From Pseudomonas gingeri (lineage in GTDB: Bacteria > Pseudomonadota > Gammaproteobacteria > Pseudomonadales > Pseudomonadaceae), in contig NZ_JACAOS010000019.1 in the NCBI RefSeq assembly GCF_013386165.1, positions 1-64,000 of the forward strand: DNA of 64,000 bases, in the 5' to 3' direction. Both the position numbers and the translations under genes were made by a program. Positions 35,004-42,018 of the stretch are shown piece after piece (position 1 is the first letter of the stretch; the number at the start of each line of letters is the position of its first letter). The notes under the pieces are model-generated. The model ran no database searches, had not been told where the DNA came from, and saw only the letters and a program-made list of their open reading frames with translations.

Positions 35004-35293
35004 ACATTTGTTTAACAATACGACCGTTTCGCCCCGGTTAAACAGGCCATTTCAGCCGGAAACCGTGCCGTAGACCGGCCATTACAGAGCATTTTTCCCT
35101 CTGTGCCCCAAGACTGAATCAAGGTCAGACAAGTAAGAAAATCCTACAAATTCAATCAAAAATGGGGGAAAACAGAGAGGGTATTTCTAGACGTACGGTC
35201 GCATCGGAAAAATGCACCCGCTAAAAATGCCACTTAATGTCGGAACGACATAGGGTTAAAGCAGCAAACGTCTATAGGGCAATGGCAGGAGCG

Positions 35294-35314
35294 GCCGCCC
35301 GACAGCCGGGCGGC
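35294..35314 (-). terminator. GC hairpin after the DUF1328 gene
   Basis: GCCGCCCG and CGGGCGGC form an eight-pair stem 13 bases after the DUF1328 stop codon on the minus strand. A T-run is lacking. Confidence 0.45.
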
Positions 35315-35326
35315 GGTGGCTCAAGG

Positions 35327-35491
35327 TCAACCTCGACCGCGGCGTCCGAACAGGAAGGAAGCCACGAACATCACCAGGAATACGACAAAGAGGATCTTGG
35401 CGATACCGGTGGCGGTACCAGCGATGCCACCAAAGCCCAATACCGCAGCGACAATGGCAATGATCAGGAATGTGACTGCCCAGCTCAACAT
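35327..35491 (-). CDS. DUF1328 small membrane protein (YtjA-like)
   Basis: A 54-residue protein, too short for the usual length cut-off. It begins MLSWAVTFLIIAIVAAVLGF and ends FLFGRRGRG, two membrane helices with a GGIAGTATGIAKIL centre, exactly the DUF1328/YtjA pattern. GAGGAG precedes the ATG by eight bases. The family is often induced by envelope or osmotic stress in Pseudomonas. It lies 90 bases downstream of the next small gene on the same strand. Function unknown. Confidence 0.92.
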   Translation of the reverse strand: MLSWAVTFLIIAIVAAVLGFGGIAGTATGIAKILFVVFLVMFVASFLFGRRGRG

Positions 35492-35550
35492 GGTGATTCT
35501 CCTCAACTTATACGTTTTGGGTGCAGCCTTTACTGCCCCGGGTACTGCGC

Positions 35551-35574
35551 CCGGGCTGCCGTCCGACAGCCCGG
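35551..35574 (-). terminator. Hairpin between the two small minus-strand genes
   Basis: CCGGGCTG and CAGCCCGG form an eight-pair stem with an eight-base loop, just after the stop of the 35582-35863 gene. The T-run is weak. Confidence 0.45.
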
Positions 35575-35581
35575 CTCTTGC

Positions 35582-35863
35582 CTAGAACACCCAACGCTGC
35601 TGAAACGGTTCGTCAGGCACCTGGGCTTGATCGACCGACGTCAGGCGGTAGGAGGTGGGGTCGCTGATGCTGGCACCGAGCGCACTGAAATGAGTCTGTT
35701 GCAGGCTATGCGCGGGCAGGCGCTGGACCTGGGCACTGGCCTGGTTCCAGCGTTGAAATTGCTGGCCGGCAATCAGCGTGACCAGTAACGCCAGCACCGC
35801 AAACAATCCTTGTTGCAGGCGCAGTGGCGAGAGATGGAGATGGGCGGCACGTGGGCGATTCAT
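35582..35863 (-). CDS. Hypothetical single-pass membrane protein
   Basis: A 93-residue protein of unknown family. After a basic N-terminus (MNRPRAAHLHLSPLRL) there is one hydrophobic helix (GLFAVLALLVTLIAG), then a polar tail (residues 40-93) with SDPTSYRLTSVDQAQVPDEPF. The ATG at 35863 is favoured because GGAGGAG lies upstream; an ATG seven codons earlier exists. It is divergent from algB across 449 bases and may correspond to the small gene that precedes algB in P. aeruginosa. Role unknown, probably inner membrane. Confidence 0.65.
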   Translation of the reverse strand: MNRPRAAHLHLSPLRLQQGLFAVLALLVTLIAGQQFQRWNQASAQVQRLPAHSLQQTHFSALGASISDPTSYRLTSVDQAQVPDEPFQQRWVF

Positions 35864-36039
35864 CCTGAAACTCCTCCGAGACAATGATGCGTGTTCCAGG
35901 GCCGGGAGAGATAAACGAGGCCGATCACTGGAAACGCTCTTGGGAGGAACGTTGCAGCCTGCATGCCAGCTTTTTTATTGATAAAACATCAATAAAATCA
36001 AATAGTTAAAAAATATCTCAAATTGATCAGGCAGCATCC

Positions 36040-36079
36040 TGCACGATGCTCGTCATACAGTCGTGCGTATTGCACGATG
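36040..36079. promoter_or_regulatory. Direct repeats TGCACGATG upstream of algB
   Basis: TGCACGATG occurs at 36040-36048 and again at 36071-36079, 31 bases apart (about three helical turns), with TCGTGC (partial inverse) at 36061-36066 between. This lies in the AT-rich, 449-base gap between algB and the divergent small gene and looks like an operator. The regulator is unknown. No gene is visible elsewhere in 35864-36312. Confidence 0.4.
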
Positions 36080-36312
36080 TCTCCGTAGGAAATGACCTAA
36101 ATTCAAGAATAAATAGTCAGGAAATCAGTAGGAATTAGCTGAGAAGCCAACTGTCGGAAGGAAAGAGCCTAAAAAATTCCTCAAATCAGCGGGTTAGCAA
36201 TCAGCGGCTGAGACCGTTACCCTGCTTGTTATCAGGTCAATCAGAAGCAGCTCTCTAACGTGCCGGATATTTCCGGAACAGACTGGAAACTTTTACTAAA
36301 GGAGCATGGGAG

Positions 36313-37659
36313 ATGGAGTCAGCCACGGAACATCAAGGCCGTATTCTGCTGGTAGATGATGAATCCGCCATCCTTCGCACCTTTCGCTACTGCCTGGAAG
36401 ACGAGGGCTACACCGTCGCCACGGCGAACAGCGCGGCCCAGGCCGACACCCTGTTGCAGCGCCAGGTCTTCGACCTGTGCTTCCTCGACCTGCGCCTCGG
36501 CGAGGACAACGGCCTCGATGTCCTGGCCCAGATGCGCATCCAGGCGCCCTGGATGCGCGTGGTGATCGTCACGGCCCACTCCGCCGTGGACACCGCAGTA
36601 GACGCCATCCAGGCCGGTGCCGCCGATTACCTGGTCAAACCCTGCAGCCCCGACCAATTGCGCCTGGCCACGGCCAAGCAGCTGGAAGTACGGCAGCTGT
36701 CCGCCCGCCTCGAAGCCCTCGAAGGCGAAGTCCGCCAGCCCAAGGACGGCCTCGACTCCCACAGCCCATCGATGATGGCCGTGCTGGAAACCGCCCGACA
36801 GGTGGCCGGTACCGATGCGAATATCCTGATCCTGGGCGAATCCGGTACCGGCAAGGGCGAACTGGCCCGTGCCATCCACGGCTGGAGCAAGCGGGCGAAG
36901 AAATCCTGCGTGACCATCAACTGCCCGTCGCTGACCGCCGAGCTGATGGAGAGCGAGCTGTTCGGCCACAGCCGCGGGGCCTTCACCGGGGCCAGCGAAA
37001 GCACCCTGGGCCGTGTCAACCAGGCCGATGGCGGGACCCTGTTCCTCGACGAGATCGGTGACTTCCCGCTGACCCTGCAACCCAAGCTGCTGCGTTTTAT
37101 CCAGGACAAGGAATACGAGCGCGTGGGCGATCCGGTGACCCGGCGAGCCGATGTGCGGATTCTCGCCGCCACCAACCTCAACCTTGAAGACATGGTCCGC
37201 GACGGGCGTTTTCGCGAGGACCTGCTGTACCGCCTGAACGTCATTACCCTGCACCTGCCGCCCCTGCGCGAACGCAGTGAAGACATCCTGATGCTCGCCG
37301 ACCGTTTCCTCGCCCGCTTCGTCAAGGAGTACGCGCGGCCGGCGCGCGGCTTCGGCGATGAAGCCCGCGAAGCCCTGCTCAACTACCGTTGGCCGGGCAA
37401 TATCCGCGAACTGCGCAACGTGGTCGAACGCGCGAGCATCATCTGTCCCCAGGAGCGCGTGGAGATCAGTCACCTGGGCATGGCCGAACAACCGACCAAC
37501 AGTACACCGCGCATCGGTGCCGCGCTGAGCCTGGACGAAATGGAAAAAGCCCATATCGGCGCCGTGCTGGCCACCAGCGATACCCTCGACCAGGCCGCCA
37601 AGACACTGGGCATCGACGCCTCGACGCTGTACCGCAAACGCAAACAGTACAACCTGTGA
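36313..37659 (+). CDS. algB: Sigma-54-type response regulator AlgB
   Basis: A 448-residue NtrC-family regulator. Receiver domain with Asp59 (CFLDLRLGE), AAA domain with Walker A GESGTGKG at 175-182 and the RNA-polymerase contact GAFTGA at 222-227, and a C-terminal Fis-type helix-turn-helix (LDQAAKTLGIDASTLYRKRKQ). Length and the downstream kinB match AlgB, the regulator of alginate and other social traits, which in P. aeruginosa acts at algD. GGAGCATGGG precedes the ATG. Cotranscribed with kinB (10-base gap). Confidence 0.93.
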   Translation: MESATEHQGRILLVDDESAILRTFRYCLEDEGYTVATANSAAQADTLLQRQVFDLCFLDLRLGEDNGLDVLAQMRIQAPWMRVVIVTAHSAVDTAVDAIQAGAADYLVKPCSPDQLRLATAKQLEVRQLSARLEALEGEVRQPKDGLDSHSPSMMAVLETARQVAGTDANILILGESGTGKGELARAIHGWSKRAKKSCVTINCPSLTAELMESELFGHSRGAFTGASESTLGRVNQADGGTLFLDEIGDFPLTLQPKLLRFIQDKEYERVGDPVTRRADVRILAATNLNLEDMVRDGRFREDLLYRLNVITLHLPPLRERSEDILMLADRFLARFVKEYARPARGFGDEAREALLNYRWPGNIRELRNVVERASIICPQERVEISHLGMAEQPTNSTPRIGAALSLDEMEKAHIGAVLATSDTLDQAAKTLGIDASTLYRKRKQYNL

Positions 37660-37669
37660 GTAGCCCACC

Positions 37670-39448
37670 ATGAAACTCGCGATGAAGCTGCGCACCCGGC
37701 TCTTCCTGAGTATCTCGGCGCTGATCACCGTCGCCTTGCTGGGCCTGATGCTGGGCCTGGTCAGTGTGATGCAGATGGCCAAGACCCAGGAGTCGCTGAT
37801 CAGCGACAACTTCATCACCCTGGACCTGGGCCTCAAGCTGCGCCAGAGCCTGGGCGACCAGTTGCTCCTGATGCTCAGTGACAAGCCGGACCAGGCCGCC
37901 CTCGAGGCCTCTCGCGAACACTACCTGCAACTGCTCCACGAAGGTATCGAACATGAGCAGGGCAACGACGTGCGCAGCGGCTTCGCCCAGGCGCGGATCG
38001 ACTACGAAAAATTCTTCCAGGCCTTTACCCGTTCACGCAACGGCAGCGGCAGCACCGAGGAGCTCACCAGCAGCTTCAATGTCCTGCGTAACGGCCTGAT
38101 CGCCGAGCACAAGCAGGCGCTGGACAACATCAGCTCCACGCAAAGCGATGCCCGCGAGCGGGCGCTGCTGGTGGCCGGGCTACTGGGGTTTGTCGGGCTG
38201 GCGGTGCTGATCATCGGCTTTATCACCGCCCACGGCATCGCCCGGCGTTTCGGCGCGCCCATCGAAGCCCTGGCCGAGGCGGCGGATCATATCGGCCAAG
38301 GCAACTTCGACGTCACCCTGCCGATTTCCCCGGCGGCCGAGATGAACCTGCTGACCCGGCGCTTCGGCCTCATGGCCGAGGCCCTGCGCCAGCATCAGGC
38401 AACCAACATCGACGAATTGCTCGCCGGCCAGCAACGTTTGCAGGCCGTGCTCGACAGCATCGACGACGGTCTGCTGATGATCGACCGCGCAGGCCGCCTG
38501 GAGCACCTCAATCCGGTGGCGCAACGGCAATTGGGCTGGGACGGCGACCGCCTCGGCCAAGGCCTGGGCGAGGCCCTGAAACGGCCCGAACTGGACGAAC
38601 AACTGCAATTGATCCTGCGCGGGGCCAGCTTGGAGCGGGCACCGGAAGACCTCGAGATCGAGGTGGAAGGCGAGTCCCGCTTGCTGACCTACAGCCTGAC
38701 CCCGGTCAGTCACACCGAGGGGCATATTCTCGGCGCGGTGATGGTCCTCCACGACGTCACCGAACAGCGCGCCTTCGAACGGGTACGCAGCGAGTTCGTC
38801 TTGCGAGCTTCCCACGAACTACGCACGCCGGTCACCGGCATGCACATGGCTTTCGGCCTGTTGCAGGAGCGCGTGCATTTCGACAGTGAATCCCGGGAAG
38901 CCGACCTGTTGAACACGGTCAACGAAGAAATGCAGCGGCTGATGCAATTGATCAACGACCTGCTGAATTTCTCCCGTTACCAGAACGGCCTGCAGAAACT
39001 GACCCTGGTGCCCTGCGACATCGAATCACTGCTCCAAGCCTGCCGCCTGCGTTATGCCGAACAGGCCCTGACCCAGGGCATCGACCTGCAGGTGGAGCTG
39101 CAGCCGCCCTTGCCGCGCCTGCCAGCCGATCAACCGCAACTGGAACGCGTGCTCGACAACCTGCTGGACAATGCCCTGCGCCACACCGCCCGGGGCGGGC
39201 AGATTCGCTTGCAGGCACGGCGCCATGGCGAGCGGGTCATCATCAGTGTCGAGGACAACGGTGAGGGCATTGCCTACGGACAACAGGGACGGATCTTCGA
39301 ACCCTTCGTCCAGGTTGGCCGCAAGAAAGGCGGCGCCGGCCTGGGCCTGGCCCTGTGCAAGGAGATCGTGCAGTTGCACAGCGGGCGCATGGGCGTGTAT
39401 TCGCGGCCGGGGCAGGGCACGCAGTTCTACATGGCGCTGCCGCTCTAG
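37670..39448 (+). CDS. kinB: Sensor histidine kinase KinB
   Basis: A 592-residue kinase: N-terminal membrane helix (12-33), a periplasmic domain (34-165), a second helix (167-187), HAMP, a PAS domain (about 250-365), then the HisKA H-box SHELRTPVTG with His382, and a HATPase with NLLDNALRHTA, EDNGEGI and KGGAGLGLALCKEIV. It is the partner kinase/phosphatase of AlgB. In P. aeruginosa loss of KinB gives alginate overproduction. The stop codon is in a short hairpin shared with the convergent EAL gene. Confidence 0.93.
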   Translation: MKLAMKLRTRLFLSISALITVALLGLMLGLVSVMQMAKTQESLISDNFITLDLGLKLRQSLGDQLLLMLSDKPDQAALEASREHYLQLLHEGIEHEQGNDVRSGFAQARIDYEKFFQAFTRSRNGSGSTEELTSSFNVLRNGLIAEHKQALDNISSTQSDARERALLVAGLLGFVGLAVLIIGFITAHGIARRFGAPIEALAEAADHIGQGNFDVTLPISPAAEMNLLTRRFGLMAEALRQHQATNIDELLAGQQRLQAVLDSIDDGLLMIDRAGRLEHLNPVAQRQLGWDGDRLGQGLGEALKRPELDEQLQLILRGASLERAPEDLEIEVEGESRLLTYSLTPVSHTEGHILGAVMVLHDVTEQRAFERVRSEFVLRASHELRTPVTGMHMAFGLLQERVHFDSESREADLLNTVNEEMQRLMQLINDLLNFSRYQNGLQKLTLVPCDIESLLQACRLRYAEQALTQGIDLQVELQPPLPRLPADQPQLERVLDNLLDNALRHTARGGQIRLQARRHGERVIISVEDNGEGIAYGQQGRIFEPFVQVGRKKGGAGLGLALCKEIVQLHSGRMGVYSRPGQGTQFYMALPL

Positions 39449-39462
39449 GGCTTCAGGCCCTA
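39446..39462. terminator. Small hairpin built from two convergent stop codons
   Basis: TAGGGC-TTCAG-GCCCTA: the left arm begins with the kinB TAG, the right arm ends with CTA, the complement of the TAG of the facing EAL gene. A six-pair stem, with no T-run either way. It may give weak 3'-end protection for both mRNAs. Confidence 0.4.
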
Positions 39463-41076
39463 GGCTTCGTCATCCAGGCGACGGGAAGCCAGGCGTCGAC
39501 CGCGGGTGATCAATTCGACGAACTGCACCGCCGTCAACGCCTGGGCGAACAGCCAGCCCTGACCGTAATTCACGCCCTCGCTGCTGAGCAACAACGCCTG
39601 GTGCTCGTACTCGATGCCCTCGGCGATCACCCGTAGGTGCAACGCATGGGCCATGCGAATGATATGCGGCGCCACACCACTGCTGGCGGCGTCATGGCCC
39701 AGGGCATCGATAAAGGACTTGTCGATCTTCAGGCAGTCCACCGGCAAGGTCTGCAGGTAGGCCAGGCTGCAATAGCCGGTGCCGAAGTCGTCGATCAACA
39801 CCTGATGGCCGACATTGCGCAGGGCCTGCAAATTGTCCCGGGCCACCACCACGTCGATCAGCCCGCGTTCGGTGACTTCGAAGGCAATCTGCCGGGCACT
39901 GACCCGGTGCGCGTGCAACAGGTCGGCAATCACCTCACCGATGCGCGGCACCATCACATCGCAGGCCGCCAGGTTCACCGAGATGTACAACTGCGGATTG
40001 GCCCGCAGCAGTTGACCCAGCTGGTCCAGCAGCCGTTGCAGGACAAAGTCGGTGATCTGGCGGATCTGCCCGGTGTTTTCCGCCAAGGGGATGAACAGGT
40101 CGGGGCTGGTCAGCGTGCCGTCCGGCCGGCGCCAGCGGATCAAGGCTTCGGCCCCCACGCAATGGCGACTGCCGAGGTCGAAAATCGGTTGATACAAGAC
40201 CTGGAACTCACCGCGCCGCAACGCGCCTTGCAGTTCGCCGTTGAGTGACTGGCGCTGGCGAGCCAGTTGCAAGGTCAGGCCACCGATGCAGAAAGCAATC
40301 AACAGGCTCACCGAGAGCAGCCACCACCACAGCGGGTCGATCGGCAACGACATGGCCGCCCGCGGCGCGACCATCACCAACTGGTATTCCGGGGTGCGGG
40401 TGGGCATGCGATAGATCAATTCATTCGGCGTGATCACCAGCGCGTCGCGCGTTGTCGCTGACCAGCCGGGAGGCGGCCAGATCTGCGCCGGCCCCAGCAC
40501 CGGGATCGCCCGTCGCCCCCGGTCGACCACCACCAGCAGGCTGGCCCCCGGCGGCAGCTCCACCACATCGCTCAAATGCCCACGGGAGGTAGACACACGG
40601 AAATGACCACGGCCCAGCATCAGCGCCGCCAGGTTGTCATTGGGTTGGGCCGAGGTATTGAGCCAATAGCTGTAGGTCGGTCCGCGGATATCCGCCACCC
40701 GCGAGGTGACGTGGGCATCCTGGCTGGGCCAGTTGGAACAGGACTGGGTCGCGTCTACATAGAAGGTTTCGTAGATAAAGCGGTAGTTGAAGCTCAACTG
40801 CTGCAAGGTGTCGATCATGGCCGGGCTACAGTCCCGCAAGGGCTGGGCCTCCAATTGGTCGAGCCCCTCGCGCAGTTGCCCGAACAACTGTTCCAGGCGC
40901 TCCAGGAAACGTTGCCCCTGGGCATTCATCTGCTCGCTTTCGTGTTGCCTGACCTGGTGTATCACCACCCCCAGGCTACCGGCCAACAACAAGGCGGCAC
41001 TGAGCAGAGCCGCCAGCAATGCCAGTGACCAGGGACGATGGAACCAGGAGCGCAACGTCTGGCGAGCCGGCATCAA
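39460..41076 (-). CDS. CSS-motif EAL-domain cyclic-di-GMP phosphodiesterase
   Basis: A 538-residue protein: N-terminal membrane helix (15-42), a periplasmic CSS-motif-like domain (CSNW near 112-115; about 43-245), a second helix (about 247-270), then an EAL domain with the active motifs EALIRWRR, NLAACDV, FEVTERGL, DDFGTGYCSL, KIDKSFID and GIEYEHQ. All catalytic residues appear present, so hydrolysis of c-di-GMP is expected. CSS domains sense redox through cysteines, in other species controlled by DsbA; dsbA lies about 4 kb away, though this may be chance. Convergent with kinB and not in the P. aeruginosa order. Confidence 0.9.
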   Translation of the reverse strand: MMPARQTLRSWFHRPWSLALLAALLSAALLLAGSLGVVIHQVRQHESEQMNAQGQRFLERLEQLFGQLREGLDQLEAQPLRDCSPAMIDTLQQLSFNYRFIYETFYVDATQSCSNWPSQDAHVTSRVADIRGPTYSYWLNTSAQPNDNLAALMLGRGHFRVSTSRGHLSDVVELPPGASLLVVVDRGRRAIPVLGPAQIWPPPGWSATTRDALVITPNELIYRMPTRTPEYQLVMVAPRAAMSLPIDPLWWWLLSVSLLIAFCIGGLTLQLARQRQSLNGELQGALRRGEFQVLYQPIFDLGSRHCVGAEALIRWRRPDGTLTSPDLFIPLAENTGQIRQITDFVLQRLLDQLGQLLRANPQLYISVNLAACDVMVPRIGEVIADLLHAHRVSARQIAFEVTERGLIDVVVARDNLQALRNVGHQVLIDDFGTGYCSLAYLQTLPVDCLKIDKSFIDALGHDAASSGVAPHIIRMAHALHLRVIAEGIEYEHQALLLSSEGVNYGQGWLFAQALTAVQFVELITRGRRLASRRLDDEA

Positions 41077-41149
41077 CGAATATCCTAAGACTTACCAATG
41101 AGTTATAGCAACAGATTGGGAAGTCGGCGCTGACCGTCCGGCGGTGACG

Positions 41150-41929
41150 TTATTTTGACCGATTGAGCACCTGGAGGATCGCCGCACTTTGCGCATCCGG
41201 CAGGCCGTCGAAGCGGGCCGGGCGGAAGTGCATCTGGAAGGCCGCCAGGACATGGCGCGTGGCAACATCCAGCTCACCGGTTTGCGGCGTGGTATAGCCC
41301 AAGAGCTGGAGCTGCTGCTGGAACCAGAGGGTGCTCGGCAGTTGCGCGGCGTAGGTTGCTTGCAACCGAGCGACCGCCTGCTCGTCGGGCCAGACACCCA
41401 GGCCTTCTGCCGCCAGGCGCTTCCAGGGCATCAGCGGTCCCGGGTCCTGCTTGCGCAGCGGCGCGATATCGCTGTGGCCGATCACATTGCGTGGCTCGAT
41501 GTGATTGCGTTTGACGATGTCCTTGAGCAACACCACCAACGCCTGGATCTGCGCTTCGCTGTAGGGATACCAGACGCGCCCGTCAGGAGTATCACGGAAA
41601 CCCGGATTGACGATTTCGATGCCAATGGAGCTGGAGTTCAACCAGGTACGTCCCAACCACTCGCTTTCCCCGGCGTGCCAGGCGCGCTGGCTCTCGTCCA
41701 CCAGCTTGTAGACGGTGGCACGATTGTCGTCGCCGATCAGGTAATGGCTGCTGACCTGGCCATGGGTCAGCAATCTCAGCGAGTTTTCCATGTTCGCCGA
41801 GGTGTAGTGCAGGATCACGAACTGCACGCGGTTGTCGTAGTTGACCGAAGGGTGGCTGGTGTCCATTCGCGGACCGCTGGCGCAGCCCGCCAGCAGCAGG
41901 ATCGAGAGAAGCAGAGGGAGCAATTTCAT
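41150..41929 (-). CDS. ampDh2: Lipoprotein N-acetylmuramoyl-L-alanine amidase AmpDh2-like
   Basis: A 259-residue lipoprotein (lipobox LLAGC16) of the amidase_2 family, with a C-terminal peptidoglycan-binding domain (about 190-255, QLLGYTTPQTGELDVATRHVLAAFQ). His41 (FVILHYT), Glu105 (IGIEIVN), His152 (GHSDIAP) and Asp162 (KQDPG) match the zinc and catalytic sites of AmpD/AmiD enzymes. It likely trims muropeptides at the inner face of the outer membrane. ATG 41929 is used because it yields the signal peptide; a longer frame exists. Position matches the second AmpD homologue next to kinB in P. aeruginosa. Confidence 0.88.
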   Translation of the reverse strand: MKLLPLLLSILLLAGCASGPRMDTSHPSVNYDNRVQFVILHYTSANMENSLRLLTHGQVSSHYLIGDDNRATVYKLVDESQRAWHAGESEWLGRTWLNSSSIGIEIVNPGFRDTPDGRVWYPYSEAQIQALVVLLKDIVKRNHIEPRNVIGHSDIAPLRKQDPGPLMPWKRLAAEGLGVWPDEQAVARLQATYAAQLPSTLWFQQQLQLLGYTTPQTGELDVATRHVLAAFQMHFRPARFDGLPDAQSAAILQVLNRSK

Positions 41930-42018
41930 GGCGGCGGCAACAAGCAAAGACAGTATCGTCACAGCATAACGTACTGGCAGGCACAGCAACGGCCAAGCTC
42001 TGTTACCTGATGCAACCC

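Noticed and set aside
36319..37884. A 521-codon minus-strand frame over algB
   Set aside because: It mirrors AlgB, which carries all receiver, AAA and Fis motifs, and it has no family likeness.
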